From positions 1 to 64,000 of the forward strand of contig JALDNG010000829.1 in assembly GCA_024349245.1 (NCBI GenBank): DNA of 64,000 nt. Direction: 5' to 3'. Both the position numbers and the translations under genes were made by a program. The notes under the pieces are model-generated. The model did not search any database, was not told where the DNA came from, and worked only from the letters and a program-made list of their open reading frames with translations. Shown one piece after another: positions 12,370 to 25,769 of this stretch (position 1 is the first letter of the stretch; every line of letters begins with the position of its first letter). Source of the DNA: Neodontobutis hainanensis. Lineage: Eukaryota; Chordata; Actinopteri; Gobiiformes; Odontobutidae.

Positions 12370-13329
12370 AAATATTTGATGTCTTTATTGGTCAAAAAAT
12401 GAGTGTCTCTAAACACTGCACTTCATGTTTTTCTCATCTGTTTCTGTGTGTTACTATGTGCCGCTGTTCCGTTCTGGAGCATGCTCAGAGCTGTGTCCAA
12501 CCTTAATTGTAGTCGTATACCTGTGACAATCAATTGCATTGTTGTGTGTTTCTCCAATTTGGAGAAATTTGAATGAATGTCCCCCAATCAAAGTGCGACA
12601 ATTACATATGGTTTAAAACTACATTGTAAATAGTTATAGTCAGACTAATGGTGCATTTAGGTGATCCTCAGAAACTCTGGAAAGTGTATTTCGAATTGAA
12701 AAATGCATATGAACGCCAGGCCAAGATGAGTTGGGGTTGCACAAGATTCCGTGCTGACGTCATTCTAATCATCAACACAACGTTTTATTAATGGTAGGAT
12801 CCTTGTTGTTATGGTTTAGAATGTCCCAACTTTCTGAGATAAAATCATGTGAACACACCAAAGTTGGAAGAACACTTACTAACTCAAATACTCCCAGTTT
12901 CCAAGGACCACATAAATGCACCATTAGGCTATCATTTGAACGTATACCCACATATAAACATTCTGTGTGACCTGGGTCACATAGATGATGTTAGCTTGTT
13001 AAATGACTTGACATTAGCTAGGCCTACTGAAGAAAAGTTGATAATTATTGGCCCAGCTTTATGTTCTGCACAGTATCTGGTAAAAACACAGCATTAGACC
13101 AAGCCAACAGACACTGACCTAGAAAATACAGAAAAAATGATAAAGAATTAAATAACAGCCACTGAATAGATGTCTGAGCAAAGGCAGCATTTCAGCCATT
13201 TTTCATTTCAGCCATAAAACCCCACCTAACACTGGTAAAGGTGCATTTTAAAGAGAAGGTGTAAATCTCTCCATTGAGAAGTTTCAAAGTGTAATTTAGT
13301 CTTTAATGAGCTCTTTTTTATTTCTTAAG

Positions 13330-13720
13330 AGGTTAAAGGCTCCAGAGACTGCTCATGTTAAGCTCGGCTTCGGGAGAGCGCGGATATAGCTAAACGCAGG
13401 TCACTTTAGCAGAACCCTGCCCTTGTTAGCTTTTACGTCGGAGTAAAGCTTTTCATGTTGCACCGAGGCCCAACCACAATTAAAGGTGAGTTAGACGCCA
13501 CTTAAGGTTGGTTATCACAAGGCTCCATTAGAAATTCACCGCACAGTCAAAAACGCTGAGTGCTGATGTGGCACTTTGCCATTAGGCTCCATTAGTGGCG
13601 CCGTTAATAGGCTCCTGGGCTTTGATGTAAACACACAGACACATCTGAAGAGAGCTGAGCTGGTACAGAGCTGCTGTTTGAACATATTCAGGACTGAATT
13701 ATACGCTGATCCTGGTGGGA
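13330..13720. other. Candidate conserved non-coding element
   Basis: A stretch of higher complexity and GC than its surroundings, free of recognisable repeats, inside the large gfra1 intron. It contains GGCTCCATTAG twice (13521-13531 and 13586-13596), the first within CAAGGCTCCATTAGAAATTC, and GTTAATAGGCTCC. The short open frames across it have no protein similarity I recognise. The call is inference from composition only. Confidence 0.3.
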
Positions 13721-14464
13721 GGTCATCAGTGTACCACTCTTTAACCCCGCTGCACAAATGTTATGTCATGTTAAGAATTTGTTAGAAATATGCTTATGCT
13801 GTACATTAAGTTACTTATAATTTGTGTCATAATTTAGTTTTTGCTATTTTTGTATTGAAATGGTCTGTGCATGTTTGTGATTTGTGAGTGCTGCAGGTGA
13901 AGAAGAGACTGGCCAATAGTTCCCTTTTTGTGCGTCATGTGACAGGAAACAGTGCAGTATATATCAGCGGGTATTAATTTATATATTATATTTTATAATA
14001 ACATTTTAACCTTGACCCTAGACCAATACAAAGTCAAAACGCGTAAGTAATTTTACTTTGTTATATTTTTTGTATTTGTGTAAGTTTTGTAGTTACTATA
14101 AATCACACCCTTTTTAATTTAAAATGGTGCATATTGAGACATCAAGTAAACAGTTGTAGCACAGTACAGCTCCTGTTCTAAGTGAAATTCGACATATTAT
14201 ATCGAGTTATTTTTTTTTGCCTTTGTATGGCTAAAAAAAAAAAAACAACCTCAGCATGCAACTACATCCAGAATAAGATCTGCACCAAGCGACTGCTAAG
14301 ACTCTCTGTCTCTGGAACCATTTGGGCAAAGACTCATGAAAATACATAAGTCTTCTGACTTGGGAATACCCAAGTAGTAATGAATTTAATGAATGAACTG
14401 TTATGACTGTATGAAGTAACAGCAACACTTTAAAATAAAACAGCAGTTTGGCCTTTAAAAACAG

Positions 14465-15250
14465 TAATTAGTTATAATTACTATTTTCTTCTATCAAATA
14501 GTAACTGGGTTACGTCATTATTAAAGTAATTAATTACCAGGATAAGTAACGACTGTGTTAAAAAAAAATCTAATTTCATATAACTTGGATGCCCTCAATA
14601 TTATGCTATATGAATAAAATGGACACTAAACAGAATATATTATTATTATAAAACTATTTAAACAAATCTACACTATTTTAATGTTGTTGTGTGACAATAA
14701 GAGAGACCCCAATACCACTTATGCCTCTTATAATTCAACCACATTTAGTGATGTTTTAACATAATAATTTGTACATGTACACACATATCACATTACATCC
14801 TTTGTACTGAGCTATTCAAAAGTAAAAAAATATTTTCAAATATTAATAAATTTCCAAATGCTGCTTCCTACTCTCTCACACTGTGAGAGAGACCCCACCC
14901 CTCTCTGCTGGGTGGTATGATCCTGGATGGTCTTTCCTCACATGATTGGTTAACTAGCATCAGGTAACATTCAGTCAACTCACTGCAGAAAGCACCTGTA
15001 GCACTAAGATCATCATATCATTTTTCCTTGTATTACTTAAATAAATAAGTTTTTTTTAGCTATTTATAAAAAATAAATAACAAAAAAAACTGCTTGCAGA
15101 CAGGAGTTGGCTCCCAATGGTCACCTAAAATAATGAACCAATTGACCCATCACTGTTACAGGTCCTATGGCTGAGAGAGAGTCTACTGGGATGAAAAACA
15201 GAGGAAATTATAATTTGTTAGATTACTGAAAAAAGTAGCGCCGTTAGTAG
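14465..15250. mobile_element. Possible hAT-like non-autonomous element
   Basis: The left part has AGTAACTGGGTTACGTCATT and AAAGTAATTAATTACC, and the right end GAAAAAAGTAGCGCCGTTAG. These resemble the ends of widespread fish non-autonomous hAT-type elements. The middle includes the near-perfect inverted repeat CTCTCTCACA/TGTGAGAGAG at 14871-14891. The boundaries are approximate and no coding sequence remains. Confidence 0.4.
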
Positions 15251-16432
15251 TCACCGAAGACAACCCATATAAAAAGTCACATACCACAACAATGAACAGG
15301 GAGTAGTACTCGACCGAAATGACCGAAATAAACCGTTGGAAGATACTTATAGAAGCAGTGGTCTAGATTTTTCTCAAATCTTTAAACATGATGTTAACCA
15401 AGTTGCATTCATCTTGTTCTTAGATTGGCCAAGCTGATTTCACTTTTTGTCCATTTAAGGAAACAATGGAAATGATTTATTCCCCTGAAATATTTGCCTA
15501 ATCCATATCAGGACATATGTGAACATTCTCTTTTAACTTAAACTGGGGGCTGCTTAGAGATGTCCTGTAATGTTCTGTCCCATCCACCACCCCAACCTCT
15601 CTCTTTTATTAAGAAAAAGATCATACTTTAAGTAATTCTAGAAAACACCATAAATGACCCAGGTTTATATATTTAATTCTAAACAAACCCTGGGACATTA
15701 CCAGACTTTGCTGTGTATTAGCTCTTTACACATAATGCATTTTGCTATAATGTGTCTGTCAGTTTCATTAATTCAATTATACCACACTTACATATTTTGT
15801 GTGTGATACTAAACTCTAATTCGGGTTTGTATTCACTGTTCCACCAGCCAACACTTAAAGCCTCATTAAATCCTCCTCAGTGAGGGATGACAGCGACACC
15901 ATAAAAGCAATCATGCTGCACACGCTAAATGTCACTAAGCACAGTCTACAGGCCCACTCCTCATGAAACAGTCAACAGAATATGAGCAGTTGACAAAGAG
16001 TAAGACGGTATATTGTTTTAGTTTGTGTTTATACGTCTTGTCCTCTTCTTGACATTCAAAACAATCCCTCTAAGTTTAGTTGGCATCTGGCCCACTTCTG
16101 GTCATTCACAACAGACTGAGCTTTTTTTAAGAGACACAGTAGATTGCGCAATCAAACGAGAGTGTGTGGACAAGGGCTTGGTCTGATTGGACTGACGTAA
16201 CTTTGTGACAGAACCAAAACAGTGATGAAAGGAACACTGAATACGTTTGTTTTATTCCGAAAATTGAGTTTGTCCTAAACAAATAAACAAATAAAGTTTA
16301 ATCATCGTCTTACAATGGTATTGTTGTGGCCACACCCCAAATACTTGAAAAAGGCAATAAGAAGTAAAAGATGCACTTTGTTATAACCTAATGATATTTT
16401 GTACACACGTCCATCATGTGATCATAAACAAA

Positions 16433-16745
16433 TACACTCACCGGCTTTAGTACCGGGACTTCACCGCTTTATTAGATATCCCAGTTGAATTGCTTGGTTA
16501 TACAAATTTCCATTCAGCCAATCACATGGCCGCACCTCTAGATATGGTGAAGTGGAATTGCTGAAGTTCAAACCAAGGGTCAGAATGATTTAAGTGACTT
16601 TGTATGTGGAATGGTTATTGGTGCCAGACGGGTTGGTCTGAGTATCTACTGGGATTTTCACGCACAGCCATCTCTAGGGTTTACAGAGAATGGTCCAAAA
16701 GAGAAAATATCAAGTGAGCGGCAGTTGTTTGGACAAAACGGCCCT
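16433..16745 (+). mobile_element. Tc1/mariner-type transposon 5' fragment
   Basis: It begins TACACTCACCGGC, the terminus of a common fish and frog Tc1-like element (CACTCACCGGCCACTTTATTAGG). It continues into the start of the transposase: SDFVCGMVIGARRVGLSI, then, after an internal deletion, KEKISSERQLFG. In intact members this region reads SDFERGMVVGARRAGLSI...EWSEKEKISSERQ. Everything after about residue 70 is missing. Confidence 0.85.
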
Positions 16746-17490
16746 GTTGATGTCATATATATGGAATTCCTGAACACAATCAAAGAAGCTTACTCTTTGC
16801 CTTGTATTATATTTTTTATGTAAATACATGCTCCTAAAGCATTGTTACTATAATATTCATAATAATGTGACATTTATGTAATTCTACGGATGATATATGC
16901 ATTTCTGCTGGAGGAAGTTGAACTGACATTTAAATCACATTTCTATTTGTTATTTATATTTATTCAACAAAGCAGCACGTTCTACTTTATTTTTCAGTAC
17001 ATATACATGTGGTAATCATATTCCTACATGTATTATGGGTCAGAGGTCAAATTAGTGGTGATAGTTTTGATCTACAAAACTCCGGGAGGTGACTCAACCC
17101 ATACAAGGCTAACTACAGTACCTAACAAAAATGATCTAAGCATGGATCACATTTTCTCACAGTGTTAAAGCAGTAGCTCTATTGTTTCTAATATTTTGTA
17201 GAAGCTGATTGAAACAGTTAACAGTCTAAGATAACTACAGAGAATAATTGTGTTTCATTAAAATATGAAGCAACCTTGACACCCAATATCCTACAACAAC
17301 AGATAGAACCAAGGGCTGGCCTCTTGAATTTTCAGCTCTTCTTTATAAAGTGAAAGAAAAGATACAAAATTAGACGGAAACACTTTATAACTACACATAA
17401 TTAAACTGTAGTTTCACACATTTATTTATTCAATATATTGATATATTGCAGTTGTTTATTTATATATATAAAAATATATAAAAATAAAAA

Positions 17491-17493
<3 letters not shown>

Positions 17494-17549
<56 letters not shown>
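17494..17549. repeat. (TA)n microsatellite
   Basis: A pure alternating TA run of about 56 bases, preceded by AT-rich imperfect repeats from 17458. Confidence 0.97.
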
Positions 17550-17551
<2 letters not shown>

Positions 17552-18907
17552 CTAATAATGATATTGTGTATGTGTGTGCCTGTATGTGTACAGTATACAA
17601 TATGTATAAACATGTTATCAGTTTGGGTTGAGACTATGCAACAACTGTGTGGGAGTTTTGGTGGGTAGGGGTTTTGATTATTTCATGGTTTTGGTGGTGT
17701 TAATAATATTGAAAATATTGAAATACACCAAAAAAATTACAAAAAAACAAATAAATTCAATAGATGCTGAAATATAATTTGTTTATACAGAAGACTAAAA
17801 CAATAATAACAATAGTGATGATTAATTTAAGAACTATGCTTGACACAGCCTGTGACAGCATCAGCAGAACTTTTTCCAGTATCAGCCCCTGAAGCCCTTT
17901 TTATTGTATCAGTATTGAACATGGACCACCACCTGCACTGGGCTTTTAGAAAGAGAGAGCGTCTGAGATCAGTGCGCTGCAGGACAGAACAACACAAGAA
18001 CTCCTTCCAACTGCAACACTTTGCAATCAATCAGTCCGTGGGAGAGGAAATCTAAATCAACTAATTTAAAGAGACCTAACAACTGAATTTCCCCTTGGGA
18101 ATTAATAAAGTTGAGTTGAATTGAATGATTTTAAAATGATCTATTACGATGTTAAAAAAAGTCAACTAAGTGTTACTACAGAGTTGGGTTAGTTATTCTG
18201 TAAATATTATGCTCATTACACGGTTTATTTATTCACAACAACATAATGTTGTGTATTTGAGTACAACTATTGCTGTACAGCACTTATCTCAATTACGGAA
18301 AAAAAACACTTGCACTGCCAATCCCCTGACACTAACTTAGCAAACTATTAGCTTCCTCTCATTAAAAGCACCAGGCAAAATATGAACTGAATATGAAGTC
18401 TGGTTAAAAATATGACATCATGTGTTGACTGTAGCAGCATGACACATCTTCATATTCATCCCACACATTCACGTTTTTGTCTGTTAATATTTATAGTAAA
18501 AGAATGCAGAAACAAAATATATATGTAAATATAAATTAAATTTAACTTCTCTTCAGCATACAGTATGTTCATGTTTTGACTGATGTGTTTAATTGTTGTT
18601 GTTATGTTCAACAATGTATCACACAAAACACCTTCTTAACTATTGGAGCTTTCAACATCATTCCAAATGCGTGGATCACAAGTAATTCTTGTTGTGGTCA
18701 GTTGATTTACAATCAAAATTGCCGTCACACATATTAATAAATTGCCAATTTCATTAAACGCTTGGCAGTGGAAAGAGTTTTTGTCATTGTGGTCCCGGAC
18801 TCGCTCTTATTAACTGCGTCCCAGAACCCTTCCAAATGCAATGTGCCAACACCGAACTCATTTGGTCTGACTAAAGAAACTCAAGTGTAGTTTGCTTGTT
18901 GGTGCAG

Positions 18908-19022
18908 TGGGGGTGTAGTGACAGAGCCCTGAGCACACTGGACCTCATCTGATCTTGGAGGCTAAGTCAGGCTACGTGGATTTCAGACCTCCTTGAGAAT
19001 ACCAGGTGCTATAAGCTTTTTT
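18908..19022 (+). pseudogene. 5S rRNA pseudogene
   Basis: Degenerate 5S rRNA sequence: CCCTGAGCACACTGG, CTCATCTGATCTTGGAGGCT and AAGTCAGG correspond to the 5S box A region, and TTGAGAATACCAGGTGCT followed by ATAAGC and a run of T matches the 3' end and terminator of vertebrate 5S genes. The segment that should contain TTAGTACTTGGATGGGAGAC (box C) is shortened, so the internal promoter is damaged. A SINE-type tail lies about 170 bases downstream, so a 5S-headed SINE is a less likely alternative. Confidence 0.75.
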
Positions 19023-19189
19023 CACCTTCAGGAATTATACGGGCTTTCTTGGCAAGATGTGTGGTACATAATTCTGCAGAGAGTTTCAGTAAACAGTTTT
19101 TGATGTGCAGCGTTTGTTTTGCCACCCTGAGAATGTTTTTTTATTATGAGATGAATTTGGTGAATCCAAACAAATATCCAGTAGTGCAT

Positions 19190-19400
<211 letters not shown>

Positions 19401-21139
19401 ATTTTAGTTTTGCCACAAGACAGAATTTTTACGCCTGGGGCTTTTAATAAATCTTTTTTGAAACACATGATTACAATAATACTCTCATATACAAACTCAT
19501 TTGAAAAACAATTCAAAAAACTCTTTCCAATGGTTAAGCTGTGCATAAACTTCAAATCTCGTACTCTTACACGGAGTCTTTGAGATAATGTTGATTTTAA
19601 ACAACCATTAAAAAATATATGATAAATTGAAATGTATTTGTTTGCAATAGTAATCCTAATTATTATGGTCATTATCTTGATGGATTCAATTTTATGGGAA
19701 AACAATATAACCATGCCTTGCTCTTATTCACAAATATCAAACATTTTTTTCTTCAGTGTTTCACAAACACCAAATGGGCCTGTTGGAAGTGTTGTGACAA
19801 GTCGAGATTTGTTTGCTCAAAGAACGTCTGCTACTAAACAAGAGGCAGTCAAGCATTTTACTTATCTCCCATGACTATGACAAAGACGCATCCAAGAGCA
19901 ATAATAAACCATATCTTTCATATTCTCTCTCATTCCTTTGTCTTTGGGAGTTTCTTTCTACTCATGACCCTGAAGCCGGCGAGTGTCAGGCTCATTCCAC
20001 TTGTCAGTTCCACTTACTGCAGAGCAAAGCTTAATGAGAGCACAAAGAGGAGGGAGCAGGGAAGGACTGGAGAGAAGGAGATGGTCAAACAAAGCGGTAG
20101 TGGAAGGATAGAGAGGAGCAGAGATGGCACTAATGGTCAGGAGTCAGAGGGGAGCGTGTTGCCCTCTCTGGCCGACACTGCGCTCCACAAAGAACAAAAG
20201 CACAGTGTGGATGTTTTAGTTGTTTTAGCCTGTGTTAACCCGCTGTGATCTGGTGAAGCTCGAGGGCTGTTCTGACTTCAAGCTAACACTGGTCATGAGT
20301 AATTGGAAGTGGACGTGTCTCTTCTTTTGCCTCTATGCAGCAAGAGGGGATACAAAGACAGAGGCAACAGAGTGAAGCTCAGGAATGAGCAAAACATCAA
20401 CAATGTTGCTAAAGTCTCTTTTTCACCAACAGGCCACAACTTTCCTCTAATTTTAATTATATTTAAGTCTTGTTTATGAGGAGGCAGCAGCTGTTCTCAC
20501 ACTAATCTAGTGTTTAACATAATGCACAGCCTCACATATGTTTATGTTCTTCAAATCAACATGGTTCATTTGCATAAACCTGTGTGAAATGAATAAAGTG
20601 TAAATGCATCATCAAAGCTGCACATTTGTGGTTTGGGGGATAGGATAGGAGCACCCAGAAAGGAGTCTAAAACATTTGAGTACATCCTAAATGTACAACC
20701 TGCAAGTGTTAACCACAATCTGATCAACAGAAATGGATTTCTCAAGAGAGAACTTTGGGCCTCATTCATGAACATTTTTTGTACTAAACTTCATAAATGT
20801 TCTTTATAGGAGAGTCTCTAAGAAAGATCTAAGCAGGATTCATGAAGCATCCTCAGACAGTGAGTCATCGTTGCTCATTAACATAACATTATTAAAGAAT
20901 TAACATAATATTGACATTAGAAACACCCTGCTAATGCCCTTATATGAACAGAAGACCGGAACTTACTGAAGCAGTGGAGCCCTGCTGGGGTCATACAGTA
21001 GAGTCCAAACAGAGGAGCTCCACTGTTGCAGAGACAGAGGCTGAGGCAATAAGTGTCTGTTGCTGGAAGCTTATAATATAAAGTGTGATGTGTGTTTTGG
21101 GCTTATGTACAGTCCATTCTATCATTTACTATTGTTATG

Positions 21140-21240
21140 AGCATTTAGGTCTGAATGTGTGTGAATGGAAGAAGGTTGTAAAGCACTTTGGGTGCCCGAG
21201 AAGTGTACAGAAAAGCGCTATATAAATGCACACCATTTAT
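21140..21240 (+). mobile_element. SINE-like 3' end fragment
   Basis: GTGTGAATGGAAGAAGG, GTAAAGCACTTTGGGTGCC and AAAAGCGCTATATAAATGCA form the 3' end typical of teleost SINE/LINE pairs. The head is missing. Confidence 0.65.
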
Positions 21241-22259
21241 CATAAATAATTTGTCTAGTTTACAATCACAGTTTGTCTGATAATATTATAAAACAGTGTT
21301 ATTTTGTGGGTATGTAAGAGTGCGTCACCATGTTCCTGGAGCTCTAAGCAGTACTTAAGGTGAAGTTTCTGCGTAAGAAGCTTCATGAAAGGGGCCCATT
21401 GAGTTTATAAAAAAGTAATCTGTGCACTTCGATTGTGTAACTATTTATTTATAATGGTAAGTTACAGACTTTAAAGTAGGCCACATTTTATTTCGAGAGG
21501 CTGGAATTTGATTCCTCATAGACTTGGCAAGAAATGTTAACAAAATTTAAAATATGTCAAGTGTGTTTTCACACCTAAAACTCTGCACTAGAGAATTCAT
21601 AAGTTGTTAAATTGAGTTTAGTTTGCTAACTTTGGTTTTACACTACATATTTTTAAATGTCATGACAACAAAAAATGGCTCTCATTTTCTTAATCTTTTT
21701 TTTTTTTTTTTTACTACAGACATGCAAAAATCAAGGCCTGCAAGATCCTTTCTAATTTGTATTATTATTTATTTTATTAACCCACACAAGTCCCATAAGG
21801 CACTGCTACAATAGCTGTAAGTTCTGCCCCTTCTTCTGCTGCTGACACGAGCTGCGAGTGAATAAATACATTTCAGCTCTCAATTAAAAATATGCCAAAA
21901 ACTAAAACTAGTTTAAAATTGCGATAAGAAAGCCCTCTTATTGACACAAGATCTGAAGACACCATTACAGGCACATACAGCCACACCGCACAGGCAGTAG
22001 GCTACACATCTCACCCACAGACCGAATGTAGCAGCTCTTATTATCTGTAGCAGCCAGCCTTGTTAACCTTAACTGGTAAAAGACAACAGCAGAGAGAACA
22101 CGCCGAGGGAGGAGGGTGATAAAAGGCCCAGCACTAACAAATGAGAGAGAGAAAAGCAGAGGAGTGACATGTTTCCTCATCTGCGAACTGTCACTTTGAC
22201 TGAGGAAAATCAAACCGCTCACTCGGCTTCACGTTTTGGCAGTGCCTCTTCCTCTTTTC

Positions 22260-22440
22260 ATTGACTGTACATTGAGCACACACTCGAGTGGGCACACATC
22301 GACCAATTGATCGGCACAGGTGTCTTAAGGTTGCTTGCTTTATCAATTGAACGCCTAATTGATTTGTTAATGAGGCAGCAGCTTTTTGTAAAAGGAAACT
22401 ACCGCAGTGTTCCTACTGAGAAATGTACAGCCTATAATAC
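22260..22440. other. Candidate conserved non-coding element
   Basis: Non-repetitive sequence in the intron with clustered homeodomain-like words: GACCAATTGATCGG, TCAATTGAACGCCTAATTGA and TTGTTAATGAGG. The short frame across it is not a recognised protein. Inference from motif density only. Confidence 0.3.
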
Positions 22441-23089
22441 TGTACAGTTTGCAGCCAATAATTATCATAACATCAACACAACCAGAAGCAAATACATTGG
22501 ATCTTTGTGTTATTACCATTGTGTATTGTGAGCACCTTCCTAATTAATTCCCATATCTGCACTCTAGGCAAATATTAATATTTCCAAAAATCCCAAAAGA
22601 ATGTTGGTATTTTGGTAAGAATATATAAAGTTGTTTTTCCAAGCCCAGCTATGATCAAGCCCCTACTGTTGCACTGTACTGTGGATAACAGCAAACAAAG
22701 AATACCTGCGCAGAACTTCTTCCCTCTTTAACATTTTGTTCTTGAAGTAAATAATGTGGACTGAATATGTGCATGCATGCTGTTCTTTTAGTTGAAAATA
22801 GCAGCTCCCTGTCAATGAAATTAGGTTAGAGTCTTGTTACGTACATTTTCACACACTGGTGCATTGTAGCTCTAGAACGAGTGGCAAAACAATGCGAGGC
22901 AGTGGGATATATTTGGCGTGATAGACTCTGAGAAAGAGGAGCTATTCAGAGGGGAAAGAGATAAAGGACTGTTCGAGGAAAAACTCAAAACAGAAGGCTG
23001 TGGAAACGACCTGAGAGGAGCAGTTAAGACACAGGCACAGGAGACAGTACAGAGATAACAGCTGGTCAGGGCTGGGACAGAGGACTTAC

Positions 23090-23222
23090 GTAGGCAGGTG
23101 TTTTCAGTGAAGAACTCGGTGAACTTGTCGCACTCTTCCTTGTTGTTGCCACTGTTGCTGCAGTTGCAGTAGGGGGACACGCTGATTTTGGGGAGCGCAG
23201 GTAGTTGGGGTCATCACGGTAC
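23090..23222 (-). CDS. gfra1: GDNF family receptor alpha-1, domain 3 exon with two 1-base deletions
   Basis: Internal exon encoding, with frame changes, TVMTPNYLRSPKISVSPYC and then NCSNSGNNKEECDKF and TEFFTENTCL, the end of cysteine-rich domain 3. CSNSGN..EEC.KF and the TPNY motif are GFRA1 signatures. The acceptor is TGTTACAG|GT and the donor CCTAC|GTAAGTCC. Family length is 135 bases; here it is 133. One C is missing in the run at 23207-23210 (TPN codons), and one base is missing at the C/A runs at 23186-23193 (SPKI codons). Both sites are homopolymer junctions, typical of consensus errors from long reads. Taken literally, the first loss together with the previous exon's 2-base loss restores the frame for NYLRSP, and the second loss breaks it again. 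Confidence 0.9.
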
Positions 23223-25769
23223 CTGTAACATCAGACAGGGTTTAGCAGCACAAACTTAGAAAGTATGCAAGGGAACTTTATACAAACTTGCAAAGATTAG
23301 GTTGATGAGATATAATACTTGGATAACCTTAAAGCTGGGGACACACTACACAACTTTCACAGTCTTTACAGATTGTGAAACGACTAGAACTGGTTTAAGC
23401 AGAGTTTTGTATGACACATGGAGCTCACAAACTTAACAACTGATGATCACAGATGATAGCCAAATGCATCAACCTCTCAAGGTTTGAGTGTTGGCAACAG
23501 GTGTTTGCAGTTGGGTCGGTTTTCATTTCACACTACCACACTGCGTCCAGATTTGGCTGAAAAAAGTCAAACAGAGGTCGTGGTTAATGATGGGGAGATT
23601 TTCAGGAATGGTGATCAATTTGGGGGCCATGTATTGCTAATAGGAATGGTCAGCTGTGGGTTTAATGAGTAGCTGCCCATATGCAAAAATATGTGTTTTT
23701 TGATGTTAGCTTACATTGAACAACAAATTAATCTAACCACCGCTGGCAATCTTTTATTCTTCTTCATCTATTCCTTTCAGCTCTCTTCAGGGGTCGCCAC
23801 AGAGAATCATCCACCTATATTTAGCCCCATTGTCTGCATCCTCTTCTCTCAGACCAATTATCTTCATGTCCTACTTCACTACATACATAAACCTCCTTTC
23901 GGCCTCCTGCCTGGCAGCTCTCAGCATCCTTTTACCAATATTTTCACTCTTCCTCCTCTGAACATGTCCAAACCATTTCAACCTGGACTCCACAACGTTG
24001 TCTCCAAAACATCTCACATGAGCTGTTCCTCTGATGGACTCATTCCTGAGCCTATCCAGCCTCGTCATGCCCAAAGAGAACCTCAACCTCTTCAGCGCTG
24101 CTTCCTCCTGTCTTTTCCAGAGCCAATCTTTGTTTATATTTCACAATGTATTAATTTCTTTACCACATGTCCTGTTCTGGGTGTCAGGGACTGCAGCCTA
24201 TCCCAGCTGCTTTGGGTGTGAGGTGCCAGTTGTTTGTGGTGTCCTATACTGTTGAAGAACCATTCACACTAATTATGGCCAATAATGAGATACCATTAAT
24301 TTAGCAAAACACACAGGTCTTTGAATGGAGTACCCAGAGTACACAGAAAGACTGCAGCCCGGCTCCGACCTACATATTATTAAACTTGTCAGTTTGCTAC
24401 AACACAGTAGTGTAAAAGTAAACTAATGTCTATGATGCCAGTGTGGCCCCTTTAACACATACATCATTTCACAAAAAACATTTCCCTGTAAATGAAAACA
24501 GAGAGTACTAGCATTTACTGTAAAAAAATTCTAGTGAATTTCCCCTAAATATATAATACTAGCCTACTTGCTGCAGACCATTAGCCCAATGCACTTCTAA
24601 CATTTCTGGATCAAACGTGAACAGGTTAAATTTGTATATAATATGCAATTGAAGGACAAAAATCTGGGAATGTATTGCTGGTTATTTACTGGAAATGACA
24701 TGTTTATTTTTTTACTGTTTGTAAATTGTGTTCCTCTCGAAGAACATTGGTAAAATTGACAAGACCTTATAAGGCCATAGAAGTAGATTTTTCCAAAGTG
24801 AGCTCGGTAAACAAGCCCTAACGATCAGCGTTTGTTCAACTAAGATCCCAAAGATTCACATTTATACACCAATTATACACTGCTGATGTCTCCAAACCCC
24901 AGTATTTTAAACCCTATTAGCATGCCTTGTCTAAGCCAAATGATAACCATCGTAATAACAAAGTTGAATTATCATTGCATTTCTGTATGTGTCCTCCTAA
25001 CACACTGCATTAACAGCACTAGAGAGAAGCAGAATGCAGGGGAGCTGGAGTGAAGAATAGCGCGCTCTCTGCGAGGGAAAGTAAATAGCTTCAGTCAGTG
25101 ATTTCTCTCTCCCCCAGTGGATCCTTGCCGGAGCTGGCCACTCTCCAAAAAGCCCTTTTTGTTTTGCAGTGGGTACAATGAGCCACAGCTGTGTGTGTAT
25201 ATGTGTGTGTGGGGCCAGGATTAGTACCTTGAGAGTGTATAATAGGTTCGGGGACAATCTCGGGTTCAGGGAAGGGTCAGGTTCAAGGGATTTATCACTG
25301 ATAAGGCTCAATATTTTTTTCTTTTTTTTATACTTTTTCTATTTTGGGTGGCTATTACAGGTTTCCCTTAAACCTTGAATTCTGAAGTTATGATCCATAT
25401 TGACTTTGTTCTTGTATATAAGCGTAGGCCGCCTTCAGACCTTGTATTTCAAGCTGTTACTGCTAATAGAGAGAGCAGGTTCAACTATTTAGAGACTTTA
25501 GTTGAAGTAGTGGAGCAACGGACAGACAAATGCTATACTGAAAAACATGGACCATCCCATGCATTCAGCTTTCGAATAACAGAAAGCAGCCAGTGGACGT
25601 CTGAGATCAGTGATCTGCAGGACAGAACACCACAAGAACTCCTTTTTTTCAACTGCAAGACTGTAAAATCAAATGGAGAATACTACCGGACGTGAAAAAA
25701 GTAATACAATTAGTATGTTTCCCAGATGAAAGACATTAGTATATATTATGTTGGCCAGGTAGAACTCAC
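23223..25769 (-). other. gfra1 intron within domain 3
   Basis: A 2.5 kb intron with GTGAGTT donor and TTACAG acceptor. It contains a non-LTR retrotransposon tail (23760-24120) and, near 24180-24215, TGCAGCCTATCCCAGCTG, a word from common fish interspersed repeats. Nothing else recognised. Confidence 0.75.
23760..24120 (-). mobile_element. Non-LTR retrotransposon (LINE) 3' end
   Basis: On the minus strand 24086-23871 encodes GMTRLDRLRNESIRGTAHV, then VVESRLKWFGHVQRRKSENI and a degraded ARQEAERRFM. This is the familiar C-terminal part of LINE reverse transcriptases (RLDRIRNE.IR...E..LRWFGHV.RM). Further down DDSLWRPLKRAERN is the end of the protein just before the element terminus at about 23760. 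The copy is 5' truncated and contains stops. The clade is not assigned. Confidence 0.85.

Noticed and set aside
15818..15831. AATTCGGGTTTGTA as the right terminal repeat of the Tc1 relic beginning at 11404
   Set aside because: It is a perfect 14-base inverse of the left end, but the Tc1 sequence stops near 12369 and the 3.4 kb between is unrelated. It may be a separate fragment or chance, so I did not extend the element.
23691..24221. 176-codon plus-strand frame
   Set aside because: Antisense of the LINE 3' end; the real coding direction is minus.
25375..25695. 106-codon plus-strand frame
   Set aside because: No domain recognised and no splice context on the plus strand; possibly an unrecognised repeat.
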